Source of the DNA: Balanoglossus misakiensis
Taxonomy: Eukaryota > Hemichordata
NCBI GenBank assembly: GCA_040954595.2
Contig: CM082597.2
Location: forward strand, 4,712,001-4,776,000
Length of the DNA stretch: 64,000 nt
Direction of reading: 5' to 3'
Of the stretch, positions 23,343 through 35,800 are shown in pieces; position 1 is the first letter of the stretch, and each line of letters opens with the position of its first letter. A model generated the notes under the pieces. It made no database searches, was not told the DNA's origin, and saw nothing but the letters and a program-made list of their open reading frames with translations. The translations under genes were made by a program, and so were the position numbers.

Positions 23343-25310
23343 TTAGGTCTTGCGACGAAGTGCACGTTTGGCCACTCGGACGGAATCTTCATACATCGAC
23401 AGAGTATCACCCTCGTAATGCTTAGCAAGTACCATGTTCCCAAGCCACCACATAGTCAGTGGAGTCCCTCTCATTTCCAAACCATACACGAATGTCGGCA
23501 CTATGTTCATAGTTTTCAGAACCGCTCCAATGAAAACATCTTCGAATCGCACGAGTTTTGTGAAATGTGCACCTATGTACACGTCCCTGATGACGTCACG
23601 CGAGAGGATATAAGCCCCACCCGAGAAGTAAAGAGGGTACTGATCATCTCGGTACTCTTTTCTTGACATGTACCATTTAGATGTTTTGTTCCTGTCCACA
23701 TCCCGCATGTAGTGCATTTTTCCTCCGGCAAATTGCAACGTCGGCACGTTTAACAGATATCGAACAACATTGTCTACATTGAGAAACATATCTTCATCAA
23801 TCTTCATGAGGAACTGTGCAGTAGGACAATACATAAAGGCCCATTTTATCATCATCACAGACTTCAATGTCAAATTTTCGTAAGTGTCTAGGAAGGCAGG
23901 AATAATCATGTCTTGGTGTTTTGTGTTTTCGGCGATGAGTTCGTCATCAAGGGATTTCGAGTTGGTTACTCCCACCACGAACAGCTGAACAACTGTCTTC
24001 CCATGATGGATGCTTTGCGTTTCCCTCCGGAGTTTTCGAATGAGGGTTCGTTCTTTAAAGTGCTCGGGTATTGAAGGGATGAGAATAAGAAGAAATACAT
24101 CCTTGTTTTGAGCGGACGACTGTATACAGACAGAATCATGCGTTGTTAAAAAGTCGATACGGAAGGAGTTGATAATGCGCGGGGTCACTTTGGAGTTGCC
24201 CAGAAATGCCTGCACGACCTCTCTATCTGGGAATTGCGAATTACAAATATCTTTGGTTAACATTTTCGGTATCAGTTCATAAAACTGAAATAAGAAGAAA
24301 TCCACATTGGTGACTATTTGCAGTTGGCGAACATCGCAGAGGTTTGCTTTGTGTGACCCTCTCATGTCAAATGGTGAATGGTTGACGATGTCTATACGTG
24401 CCATTTCAAGTAGAATTCCCAAGTAGATGTCTTCAATCGGGAACGGTTTCGCCAGTTTTGCCACCACGTTGAGTTTTTCAACGGTATCAGCTGACATCAG
24501 CAGGGTTTGTCCCATTGGATAGGGAGGGTATTCAGTAAATGGCCATGTTGTGTTTGTTATGTTCAGAATTTCGACGGTATCGTCACGCTTGCCACCAGCT
24601 ACCACAAATCCTGCTGCGAACTTATCACCGGCGCCAAGTGTTGCAACATACTGCATTAATTCGCCAGCATATATGTAGACGTTATCCCTTGCGAACAGGA
24701 TAAAGCTTGGTTTCCGAGCACAACGGCTTGCCCAGTTCAGCATGTCGTTTATCCTGGCCGTAGTGTTTTCCTGCGAGTCAACAATATCGGAGAGAATCAT
24801 GTCCTTATGTTGGCGAAACTCGTCCCGAATAAGAGTGCTCGTTTTCGGGTAGAGTGGTTTGGGGACATAGAAGACGACATCCATGCAATGCTCAAGCGGA
24901 GTGCCCTGCAAACTTCGCGCCCACGATTCTCGAATCGCCGCCCGGCGACCGTAGCCTCCTTTGGGATGTGACGTCACCAGTACCAACAGGATCAGACCAT
25001 CCTCAGTGTTCTTGTTCTTGGTGAATTTGTAGTCTACGAGATCATTTCCCTTGTAGTAGGATTGGTTACGAGTGACTTGGAACTGTGCGTCGAGTGCCCA
25101 AAATTCTTCATCAGTGAGCGTCGATTGTGACTCATAATCAGCGCTTGTCGCGTTAACCGTGTCCTTACGCTTACCTGTGTAAATCCTAGATGAATACAGA
25201 CTAACAAAACCCAAACAATATATCAGTCCGCTCACTGATACCAGAGGAAGAAAAACCTTCCGATACATAGTAGCCATTTTAAAGAAATGAAGACTTGGAG
25301 CGAACAACAT
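23343..25310 (-). CDS. Double-domain beta-1,3-galactosyltransferase-like protein
   Basis: Single uninterrupted exon, 655 residues from the first ATG; ATGs at residues 12 and 15 could also serve. A hydrophobic segment at about 18-40 (FLPLVSVSGLIYCLGF) makes a type II Golgi membrane anchor. Domain 1 (about 104-320) has the GT31 opening RRAAIRESW and PIEDIYLG, but its metal motif is degraded (FARDNVYIY at 206-214 instead of DDD/DED). Domain 2 (about 405-620) keeps KIDEDMFLNVD with DED at 505-507, YPLYFSGGAYILS, and FEDVFIG at 589-595, so it is probably the active half. Expected reaction by family: transfer of galactose or N-acetylhexosamine from a UDP-sugar in beta-1,3 linkage to a glycan. Several Asn-X-Ser/Thr sites are present. 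The lack of introns is common for this family and may also reflect an old retrocopy. Donor and acceptor cannot be told from sequence. Confidence 0.85.
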   Translation of the reverse strand: MLFAPSLHFFKMATMYRKVFLPLVSVSGLIYCLGFVSLYSSRIYTGKRKDTVNATSADYESQSTLTDEEFWALDAQFQVTRNQSYYKGNDLVDYKFTKNKNTEDGLILLVLVTSHPKGGYGRRAAIRESWARSLQGTPLEHCMDVVFYVPKPLYPKTSTLIRDEFRQHKDMILSDIVDSQENTTARINDMLNWASRCARKPSFILFARDNVYIYAGELMQYVATLGAGDKFAAGFVVAGGKRDDTVEILNITNTTWPFTEYPPYPMGQTLLMSADTVEKLNVVAKLAKPFPIEDIYLGILLEMARIDIVNHSPFDMRGSHKANLCDVRQLQIVTNVDFFLFQFYELIPKMLTKDICNSQFPDREVVQAFLGNSKVTPRIINSFRIDFLTTHDSVCIQSSAQNKDVFLLILIPSIPEHFKERTLIRKLRRETQSIHHGKTVVQLFVVGVTNSKSLDDELIAENTKHQDMIIPAFLDTYENLTLKSVMMIKWAFMYCPTAQFLMKIDEDMFLNVDNVVRYLLNVPTLQFAGGKMHYMRDVDRNKTSKWYMSRKEYRDDQYPLYFSGGAYILSRDVIRDVYIGAHFTKLVRFEDVFIGAVLKTMNIVPTFVYGLEMRGTPLTMWWLGNMVLAKHYEGDTLSMYEDSVRVAKRALRRKT

Positions 25311-25655
25311 TCATTCCCAGGGCAGCGAATTGTAGTCCGGGTGCGTGCACCTTCATAAATACCATTTATGGATGATGTCACTCTATAAAGAGAGAGGGCA
25401 TACTTCATATAGCCATGGTGAAATATGCGCTTTTACACCATCAGTCTGAGTTTCGACTGCATCTGTTACACGTTGTCTCCCAGGCAATAATCAGTTTAGG
25501 ATTAGTAGTTGAGACCGTGATGTACAAATATCTGTGTATATAGATATACGGTTTGAAGTGACATAGATCGATCCATCTATATATAGCAATACATGTATAT
25601 AGACAGATACATACTAGAAAGCTATATTATGTGTGTGAGAGAGAGATTGAGAGAG

Positions 25656-25702
<47 letters not shown>

Positions 25703-26527
25703 CAGACACACAGACAGACACACAGATATTTAGTCCACTTGGGGATTGGGCTTTTTTGATTCCATTATCATCCAGGTATACCTGCAGCACTGAAACAGAC
25801 GTATGCACATAAATGTCCTTAATCGTATGATCGAATGTTGCAGTAAGGCGGATTAAAACACATTTTCCCTTGTTCGGTGCCGCTATACACCAATGGCTGA
25901 ATGTAGTCCACTCAAACCCAGAGTCCAGCCGGTCCAACATGGCCGGCATCTTGTAGCCGTGTTTCTGGATCCAATATCTAGAAACACACATGGGTATGTT
26001 TCATTCATCCAAATTGTCAACAACAACAATGTGAACATCTTACTTCCGCCGTTGAGGGCTCCTGAACAAAAGTGTATCAATCAAATAACGTTGGAAAGAT
26101 AACATGGTCATTCTCCATTTAGCCATATATGCTCCAAGACTATTTAAGTCTCAAAAGGTAATCAATGGTGATTTGAAATATTCAAAAGCAAGTGATCGTA
26201 TCAAGTTTGTAAATATTTATTGCAAAAAATTGCTGAACCTCAAGCACATCGAATGTTATATAAAAGAAATTGTTGTGGTAGGAAAAACAAACATCTTACA
26301 ATGGGAAACAAATCATTAAACAGAAATATAAGATCTGAGAGAAAGACATTATTCTCTATAAACATTACTTTGCATACAATGCACTAGGCAGGTTATGCGT
26401 ACCCTTGTTGTGATGAGGATCTGGCAAAGACTCATAAGCGTAGTTGGTTCATATGCAGTAATTACAATGCCGGAGTTTGTAATGGATGGTTATTGTCCTA
26501 ACTCGCCACTGATTCCAATGGGATTCT
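25311..26527. other. Intergenic DNA between the galactosyltransferase-like and NHL fusion genes
   Basis: It should hold the promoter of the minus-strand gene ending at 23343 and the 3' UTR of the fusion gene. Apart from the GA tract I see no exon. TTTATT at 26216-26221 is a possible minus-strand poly(A) signal. Confidence 0.5.
25636..25725. repeat. (GA)n microsatellite
   Basis: GA tract of about 30 repeats with TTGA interruptions, grading into CAGACACA, upstream of the galactosyltransferase-like gene. Confidence 0.92.
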
Positions 26528-29500
26528 TCATATATGTATCATTTTGATACAGTCTTGTTGTGTCACAATCAATACGTGACTCCGCTCTTTGCTTAGCGCT
26601 AAATATCGAGGCCTGTCTAATTGACCGTCACCCAGGTAACGTAGAAAGTCGCCATTTGCAGCGAAGTGTGCTAGGTTACTCATCCCCCAGTTGCACACAT
26701 AGACGCCATCTTGATTCTCATCGAGGCATAGACCCGTGGGACTTTGCAAGTGGTGCTCGCCAAATGAGAACAGACTTGTGAGTTCACCATCCAAAACATG
26801 GACACGATTCTTGTCATGTTCTGAGACCAGCACCTGGTTTCTCTTGTTGAAGAGCAAGGACACTGGTTGGCTAACCTGACCTGCTTCAGTAGCTGAAACT
26901 TCTGCACCATCTGTACTGTACTTCCTGATGTACCCTTTGTAGTCTGCTATGTAAACATACTTGTTGCTGCCTAAACATATAGCATAGGGAATGATTTCGT
27001 TCCCCGTACCGAAGATGCTCAGTACCTGGCTCTTGCTGTTTGTCACAACAGCCTGCTTGTTTTCCTTGTCAGTGATGTAGAATCTTCCATCCTCCCCTAC
27101 CGCAACGTCAGATGGTGTAAATGGTTTGGGAAACGCCAGGAATTCAACTACAGCACGGCACTGGTTTCTCTTGTCCAGTACCTGAAGACGATTATTCTTC
27201 ATGTCGGTCACGACAACTTGGCCATTCTCCTTGACAAAAATGCCGTTGGCCCAGTCAACTTGTCCAGGCTGTTTACCAGACTTTGTTAGATCCCAAGTAG
27301 TGCCCTCTGGTGGAATATCTGTATGAGCATAGAGAAGATAAAACAAGAGGCTTTATAAGCTTTTGAAATATATGTTTGATTTGTAGAATTGGTGATTTTG
27401 GGGTCATGAAAATGACCAATTACTTGCCTTGCTGTACTCTATCAAGGTCTGAATGGACTTCCTTGAAGTGTGCCCCCAATGTTTCTCCCCTCTCGGCTTC
27501 TGATGCTGCCTTTACAGAAACACCTTCTAGTTGTTCTGCCAGGTTGTCCATTTTCTTCTCTAACACATTAGAAGTCGAGCTGTGGACATTGTTGATCTTG
27601 CTTTTGAGTTCTATGAAGTTCCTCAGGCACTCCTCTTCCTCTGCGGTGTATGATCTGCTCTCCGTCTGCAAAGTTGCTTCAAGCAATGACTTGTCTTTAA
27701 TCTTTGCTTGAAGCAAAGAGTTGCTGATCGCCAGCTGACTGATCATCTCAGCAGCCACCTCCTTGTCACCCACAAGCGTTGTCAGAGGTTTCTCTATATA
27801 CGCAAGGAGTGACTCTCTCGTTGGTATGCGGGACGGGCATTTTTCTGGATGTGATCGCATCAAATTAAGGCACTCTAAGGTATGTCCTATTGGCAGTGCC
27901 TTGTTCTCCTTGACTAGTGTTTCAGCTTCGGATGGAGCAGCAATACTGTACCGACGAGATGGTATCCTTTGCTTACCTAAGTATAGAATGTAATGTTTGG
28001 ATATTAGTCCCTAAATTAATAGAATCACACTGTTTACCCATTATTTGAATGAAGGTAGTGAATTATGTTTCCATACAGCAGTTCTTTGTGTCTACTGACA
28101 CTTTTTAATGACTACCCCAGCCACATGATGAAAGTTCCTTGAAGTGATAAAAACACTTGTAAGTGCTTGTTACACAAGGCAGATGAATACACGAGCACAG
28201 TAATGCATGTGTAATATGGCCGACGGCTGTAAGTTACCTTTTTTCAGTAATTCAATCTCCTTCTTACAAACTATATACTCATCCGCATCAATGTAGACAT
28301 CCAGAGATATATGGCTTGCTTTGTATCGTATACTTCTCTCATAGTCCATTATGTCTTCCTCCATATTGGTCTCGATGTCCCCCTTCACATAGTTGGACCA
28401 CAAAGCTTCCACTGCCTCCAGAGATTCACAGGACAAGACATAACCCAGACCCGTTCTGTCGACTTCAATCATGTCGATGGCTTCCAGCTTTAACCCAGTG
28501 TGGATGTCCTCAGTGATCATCCGTGCCATGCCTTCGTTGAACGGCCTCTTGCCTTCCTTCTCATAAAACATGTGCTCCACGACCAGCATTGACCCATCCT
28601 GTTCTGGAACCCCATCCAAGACTTTGACATGCACGGTGATTCTGCCTGTTGAATCAAGAAAATGGTCAGGACAGAACATATGTTTTAAAAAGCCACGTTT
28701 CAAGAAATGGTTCTGATTCATAACTTCAAACACTCAGAGGTTTACCCAACTTGGTTTCCTTAAGCAAATAACTGTTGTCACAGACTACTTAAAAGCTGCT
28801 ATCCCTAGCCACATGAAAGTCACCACAAATCAAGATCTAATGGCATTACCTATCTAACAGCATGCATTAAGGCATTTCATCATCTGGCTATGACCAACTT
28901 GATTTTTAGGTATGCACCTTAAAGTCATTCACCGAATGTTAAATCTAGTCTGTCTACAAGCAGTGTGAACGTTGCAGTTGACTAGTATGTAAGCACATTA
29001 CAAGAAGTCATACAGCATGGAAAACTTAACCAAAATGGTCGATAGAGTGTGATTTTGTCCCTTTAATGTAGTTTAACATACATGGATCACGCCATTTCTT
29101 GGGTCCAAAGTCATATCCACTTGTTATTTCTTCAAGGTTGGGGTACACAGGAATCGCCCTGTCAGGATGTTCAGAGGCTATATACGAAAATATACAAGAA
29201 AATGGTTTAGTGTGATAAACATAGAAACTACCAGTACAACCTTCAAAGTTGAAAGAAAACAAACTTACAGAGTTGTTTTGCCATTTAACTTGTTATCTAT
29301 GGAGGATCTCATTTTGGTTTCTTTACGTCTTATATTAATCAAAACAGGTGAAGGATTAACAAAGGGACATGTACCTTTGGATGTGGTTGGACACTCATCT
29401 GTAGCTTCGGATGTTGAGTCTGTCCATCCCAAGTAATCTTCAACTGGTTCCACCAACGACCGATTAATTAGGTCTGTCCTTGCAGATACAGCATTCAACA

Positions 29501-31053
29501 TGGCTTGTTTCACTTCAGCAGCGATCTCCAGGTACTTCTCGTAATTTGAGACGACGTCGATCAACTTCTCCTGCAGTGGCTGTGGACTGTAGTGCATCCT
29601 AACAACGATGTCCTTGGCGAACAGCGGTACATATCTCTGTATGTAGAAGGCACCACTTGACAGTTCTGGAACCAGGGCTGGTCTCCCACTCGCCATGGCA
29701 GCAATGGCAAAGTTCATGCTATCTCTCGACGCTGGAGGGACCAGGAACAGGTGGCAATCCCGAAGCTCCTCCTCAAAGTCTTGCGCAGTGATATGCCTGG
29801 TTACAAGTGTGCATTTACTATGCATGCCTAATTTCTCTCTGAGTTTAACACCAAAGCGCTTTGCCGGAGAAATGATTTTCCATATAGGTGGACCATCAAG
29901 TCCTCTTCTATCAAAGAAACGTTGAACAGCCTTAATAGCACGAGGCAAGGTGTCGTTACCCGATATATTTTTGAAGGCGTACTCCTCCAAGAAGGTCAAG
30001 ATGTGAAATTCGCGACTTTTGGGTACAACCGCGCGCGGCGCCAGATCAAAATGGCTGTCGCGTGGGGACGGTAACATCAGAACGTGCTTCATGTTCGTGT
30101 AGCCGTGCTGCGCGTCTATAGAATCGTACGTGCGAGGGCCGACGGAGACGACGAAGTCGGCGATGAGCATCTCCTGGTCGAGGAATTTCCGGCGGTGCTT
30201 CAGGCTGCTCCTCATGTAGCCGAGCATCTCGTGGTTGATGTGGTCGTGCTCCCAGATATTCACCGGGCAGTACGCGGTGTGGGGCAACACTCCATCGAAT
30301 ATATCCAAGGCCACCTCGGACGTGACCAATCCGAACCCGAAAATCAACTTGATTTCTTTCATTTCTGGCAGCTGCGGGAAAAAGGACTCGTGGGCAATCA
30401 GCCAATCGTAGCCGGGCACTATTCCATCCATAAAACGCGATTTCTCTTTTGGATATATTATTTTCACCCCAAGGGCCTTCGCTTCCCTTTCCATGGCTGG
30501 GTGACCTTTCAGGACGATGCAGTAGACAGTGAGTCCCATATCTTTCAGTTGGCGAGCAAGGATATACAAGGCAGCTGTGATGCCATCTAAAGCAGGGGTA
30601 ACCCAAAACTTTGTTATAATCAGTGCTGCAGCATTTTTACCGACCCTCTGAAAACAAAAAGACAGATAATGTTGCGGTTAAGTCAAATTGCACGTGAATG
30701 TGCAACTTAATAGCAAGGCTTGGTGGGGTATACATTGCTACAAGGTTACGCCCTTACCTAAGGCTTGCTACCAGGTTACACTGTTACCTTCTCTTTGAAA
30801 AAGAAGACGGTCACGTTTTACAGAAGACAGTAATTTTAAGACTAGCCGCCTTCTTTTTAAATACAGAAGACAATCAGAACTGACGGAAGACAGCTACTTT
30901 AGAACTATCCTCTCTACCACATAGTTCTTAACCGATGATGAACTTTGCCCCGCATACCTGCATTTTGCGTCGCTTCCTCGCTACACTATCCTGGTTGTTG
31001 TTGTCGCTCGCTCTTTTAGTGGCTTCACTGCCACGGCTGCCGTCTTGTTCCAT
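26528..31053 (-). CDS. Fusion protein: GT4-like glycosyltransferase fold, TRADD-N-like segment, coiled coil, NHL propeller
   Basis: Six exons in transcript order: 31053-30958, 30647-29375, 29177-29082, 28645-28238, 27976-27428, 27318-26528; 1,070 residues. Every later junction is phase 1, and exon 1 to 2 is phase 0. Exon 1 starts MEQDGSRGSEATK and ends in basic ARKRRKMQ; there is no signal peptide, so the protein should be cytosolic or nuclear. Residues about 40-450 look like a GT-B/GT4 glycosyltransferase (opening TKFWVTPALDGITAALYIL; C-terminal domain VPPASRDSMNFAIAAMASG). The EX7E nucleotide-binding pair is R and A here (about 340 and 348), so catalysis is doubtful. Residues about 489-624 (SCESLEAVEALWSNYVKGD, YIDADEYIVCKKEIELL) resemble from memory the TRADD-N-like modules of invertebrate immune proteins; this is tentative. 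Residues about 625-807 form a long helical coiled coil as in TRIM proteins but lack RING and B-boxes. The rest, from WANGIFVKENGQVVVTD, is an NHL propeller. The last intron uses a GC donor. Confidence 0.82.
27426..27427 (-). other. GC-AG intron donor in the NHL fusion gene
   Basis: Exon 5 ends CAG CAA G, followed by GCAAGT, the preferred context of GC donors. The next exon starts AT ATT CCA after an AG, completing a phase 1 join. No in-frame GT donor nearby would preserve the coiled coil and the NHL frame. Confidence 0.65.
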
Positions 31054-32870
31054 GTTCTACAAAACACCAGCGTCGCCTGCCACTCCCATGACATAGTCAC
31101 TGTCAATTTGATTGTATTCCACGCCGCAAACCAGTCTGAGGGTCAGCCGTGGTGACAACAATGCGGAAGTGCAAACTCCTACAATGTAACAAATCGAAAG
31201 ACCCAGCTACAAATACGGCTGCTTAAAACGGTCATGTGTGAAGCACGAGCATTCAGGAGAACAATAGGCCAGTCAAATGCTTTTTCATCGACGATGACTT
31301 AATATCAGGAGGACTTTCAACGTCTCTCTGCGTTGCTAACACCTCAACTGAAAACCTTTAACCCCATGTTGGCTTGTCACTTGTTTTGACCTTGCAGAAG
31401 GCAGAGACACCAGCGGTTGTTTAGCAGTATATCTTTCGTTTACACGAGTGTTAAAAAATTAAGTCTCAAAGGTTTCGCTGAATTGTCAAGTAGTGATTTC
31501 ATTCTCATAATGTGCACAGCAAGATATCGTCAATGTCTAGGGTTGTGACCCAGATCATGAGGTCATTCTCAACAGTGGTGACTTGAATGGGATTGTCCCA
31601 GCACATGATAAGCTATATATGCTGACGCCATTTTGTGCAAGCAAGGGTTTTTCGACAACTTAATTTCAAACGGATATTGTGTGCTAAAACATTGACATGC
31701 AACAAACTGGAAAAAGACTAGTCATTATACTATACAAATTTTGAAGACTAGTAAAATATTTATTAGCGAAGGGGTAAACTTCGTGGCCTTGGAGTCATGA
31801 CCTACGCAATTATGTCACCGACCACATTGCCTCGACATACCTCACGAACTTACCTCAAACGACAAAGAAATCCTGGAATCCGAGTCTTTGTACGTACACC
31901 CAGTTGCTTCCTACCCCAGCTAACAACGAAAAACTACAGATAGACTCATGTTTGCGCCAATTATTCCAAAGCAGGCACGCTGAGCGTCGTGTCTGGACTC
32001 GACTAATAAAACGGTACAAACTTTATCAACTGGTTTATAAGTAACATATTAAAGTTAATAATACACTCCACTCCTGCAGCTAGTTAATGCATGTCATGGT
32101 GGCACTAGGTTACTGCCCTGATACGTTTGGCATTCTTGCCTTGCAAAGAATCAATTCAAAACGGTCATAGTCGATAACATTCAAGATTAGCCTAACATTT
32201 GTATTTAATTGAATTCTGCTTTAAAACGAAATATGCCAACCATTTGTTGGAGCATATAGCTGAACTCGGACCCAACAGAATTGGCCGTTTCAACGGTACA
32301 ATTAATTTTGTGACATATTTTCTAATATTAACTAAATTTGTGTCCAACCTCAGAGAATATACCGGCAAGACCGAACTGGTCAATGCATACACATGTGGAA
32401 AACATTAAAACAGTACCCATCAAATATCTACTAATGCAAAACAGTTACTGTAATACTGAACGTTGTCAGAAGTCAGCGACCTTACTGCGAGATTTTAAAT
32501 TGACGTTATCCTTGGCAATGACCTCATCAGCCACTGAGTAGTCAATAAATTCTTACATGGCTAGAGTAGCCATCACATGGTCCGCCATCCATTCATCAAC
32601 CCGCTCACGCGTTGCTTGAACTTTTAACCTGATACGTGGAGCTTGGCCTGTGAGGCGGCAATGCAGGTTCGCTACACACCACCATGTATCTTAATGGGCA
32701 ACGCATTGTTTTAAACCATTGTGGCCAGTATGGTTTAAATACTCTCAATTGTGTTCCATAGCCTGTCACAAAGCATTTGGCACGCATTCCAAGGGCGTAC
32801 ATTGTTATGTAAATAAATGGGGGACCCCAATGAATGACCTTTAAGTATCAACGACCCCAAACACAGAAAC
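31054..32870. promoter_or_regulatory. Head-to-head intergenic region between the NHL fusion gene and JmjC-C
   Basis: About 1.8 kb between two divergent start codons (31053 on minus, 32871 on plus), so it must contain both promoters. I see no TATA box I would defend and no coding exon. Confidence 0.5.
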
Positions 32871-35800
32871 ATGGCTGGGTGGTTAGGTTGTCGTCGCCCT
32901 ACTTCCTTCTTTATGTTGGTAGTGTTGCTTATGGCTTATGGAATTCAGACACAAGAATCCCCAGAGATGCAGGCTGACATTCAGTTTCCACCGGTGATCG
33001 AGGCAGGCAACGGGGACATTCCAACGGGCCACTTAAAACCATTCGGTAGGGCTTCCTATTCTCTGTCACACCAGACCTGCATATAACACTATTCATATAT
33101 TATGTTCACGTTCCGTCCAGATTCTCTCTCAGTGTTAAGCTCTTGGAACTGCCACACACTGTGTCAAGAGTTGCTTTCAATATAACTTACTGTGGGCAAC
33201 AATTTAGAGAGTTTGCCTGCCTGTTATGAATTTGATCTGTGTTATTAACAGGTCAGTACGTTCCTTGTAATAAATTGGCCAAGCAGTTAACAACGTAGAG
33301 GGACCATGCATGAACACACGTAGGGTTCTACCATAAAGTTGACGTGCCAGCAACTGACAGACTAACAATGCCATATGTGGCCATCGTAGAGGGGGTTAAT
33401 CGACAAATGGTTGGTTGATGCCTGTGGGGAAACTTGAAATGCACACTGGCTGTAATGTAGACTATGGTGGCCCTTAACATATCATATGCGTTCACATGGG
33501 TTGTAGATTTGCCACTCTAATACGTCGAATACATTCACCTCTCAAATGTCCAAATACGTTTGGGAAGGTTAGGAATTTAAGATTTTAATCCACGTGTATA
33601 TAACTGGTCAGTGAGCATCACGATTTTTCGCCAATGTTACACACCCACTATACATATCACCTGAACAAAAATCGAATTAGGACATTCTCGCTGAATGCAA
33701 GAAAATTCTGTTTCACAGTACAAAATGGTACAGTTCGATTTCGAATGTATCAGGCAAAAGCTGAAATAGGGTGATTAATGTAAATTTAGTTCTTTGTGTC
33801 AGTTTATTTCCGACAGTGACGCGCACACTGTTGCTAAACATAATTTTAATTTGCTGAGACATGTCTCATTCAATGAATAATTAGGCCTATAGTCAGTAGT
33901 GCATTCTGTATGCACTACTGTCAAGATGGTTCTATCAGTCACTGACCCAGTTAGTTCCCGTTTCATATTTATATGAAATGTATTTTTATATTTTTATTTG
34001 TAGCACGATCGGCATGAATGCGCAATGTTTTTAGTATTTCTGCACGTCATGGAAGCAATGGAAAAAAGGAGAAAATCAGTTGATCGAGGTTTTAGAAGTG
34101 ACCAAAAACTAAAACTGACACACATTTATTCTTTTAATTACGGATTACTTGATTTGTCAGGTCACCAGAGGGCACCTGATGGCAAGATTGTCGAATATGA
34201 CACCTTCATCCACCCCAAAGAATTCTGGGAAAAATACGTCGACAAGTCTGAACCAATGGTGCTCCGTGGTGGGGCCGGGCGGTCGCCAGCCAATCAGAAG
34301 TGGACAGACGAATACTTGGATGAAAAGTGAGTCGAAGTTACATTTATTCGGAAATTCTTAAAATATTAATAAAACTGAAGGATGTCAGATAAGCCAGAGA
34401 AGAATAACGTTATCGTTGCACAATGAACATATTTTTTTATCAAAGAGAGAATATAAAACGAGGCTTGGGTAAGCTAATGTAAGCGAGGAGGTATTAGATT
34501 GATTTGATAGAAGAGACAAGAAAAATATTCACCATTAACGTATGTCTTTCATCCAGATACAAGGATCTCCATGTTATCATCGAGAGGAAAGTTGAACGCA
34601 GACCTCAGATTAAATTGCGAATGACCCTGCGACATTTCCTCCAAAATTACAAAAAAGAAAACTGGTATATTGTATCGCTGTTGCCCAATGAAATGCGACA
34701 TGAAGTCGAGGTAAGTCCACATAGATCAGTTGCTCCCACATTGTAGAATATAGCATTGTTGCATGTCGCGTGTGTGTCACTATTTCTTCATTATTTCAGG
34801 CACCAGTCTGTCTGTTCTGTGGAAACTTCCAACACAACCTTCAAGAGCTGAATTTCTGGATGAGTAACGGTGGTACAGCATCTATCATTCACTACGACGC
34901 AGATCATAACATACATTGCCTTCTGGCGGGAAGAAAAGACTTCATAATGATTCATCCCTATTACAATAAGTACCTTGATTTATACAAGGTGAGGTATAAC
35001 ATAGACTGATTTCTTGTCTGAGGGCGCTCTGTTTCGTCAACCAGGATCCAATAGCTACCTTATGTACTTGTTTTCTCCATGCTAGGGGGTCAAACACACA
35101 AAATTGCATTGTGGGTAAGAAAGTCGACAGCTCATTGTAGCAAGAGTTTGCAAACATGTCATGCTACCCGTATTTCATGATATGTTTGTATCTACAATTT
35201 GTGTCATAGTGTGTAGAACTCGTTCTGCTTTGGTTCTGCTGTAAAATTTAGTACGACCTAACATAAATTTCACTTTTCTTAACGACAATTGACACCAAAA
35301 ATTGTTAAGTTTTGTCAGTCAAAAGAAATACAGAATGTACCAAAATATGTATAAGAAGCAGACCAGCAGTGCTATTCCATTTCCATGCAAAGCCACACAA
35401 TATTGGGGATACTGACGAACAAGCCTCCCCTGAAGTCACACAATTCATGCAAATCCACCACTAAAATCCTACATTAATTTCACATTTCGATCATTTCTAA
35501 AGCCGCCATCAGCAGGCTCTGGTTTCACATCAATCAACGTGGACAGTGTCGATCTGAGACAGTTCCCCGAACTTAGCAACGTTCAGTGGACATGGACGAC
35601 CCTACATCCAGGTGACTGCATTTTCATCCCCAGCAAGTACATCCACCAGGTGCGGTCCTATGGACGAAGCATATCTGTGACCACACTCTTCACAACCCAT
35701 GACGTTTACAATGAGACAGATTGTGACAACTTTACCTTCAGTTACGCCTCCCTGGCTGACTTGGATATCATGTGGACCTATCAGGAAGGTGACGAGGTGG

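Noticed and set aside
25614-25991. Minus-strand frame of 125 codons with Ser/Leu runs
   Set aside because: Much of it is translation of the GA microsatellite.
29265-29374. Extension of the glycosyltransferase exon past 29375 to a stop at 29265
   Set aside because: The GTACAT donor at 29374 joins in phase to exon 3 and on to the TRADD-N-like exon. The extension looks intronic, though intron retention would give a shorter protein.
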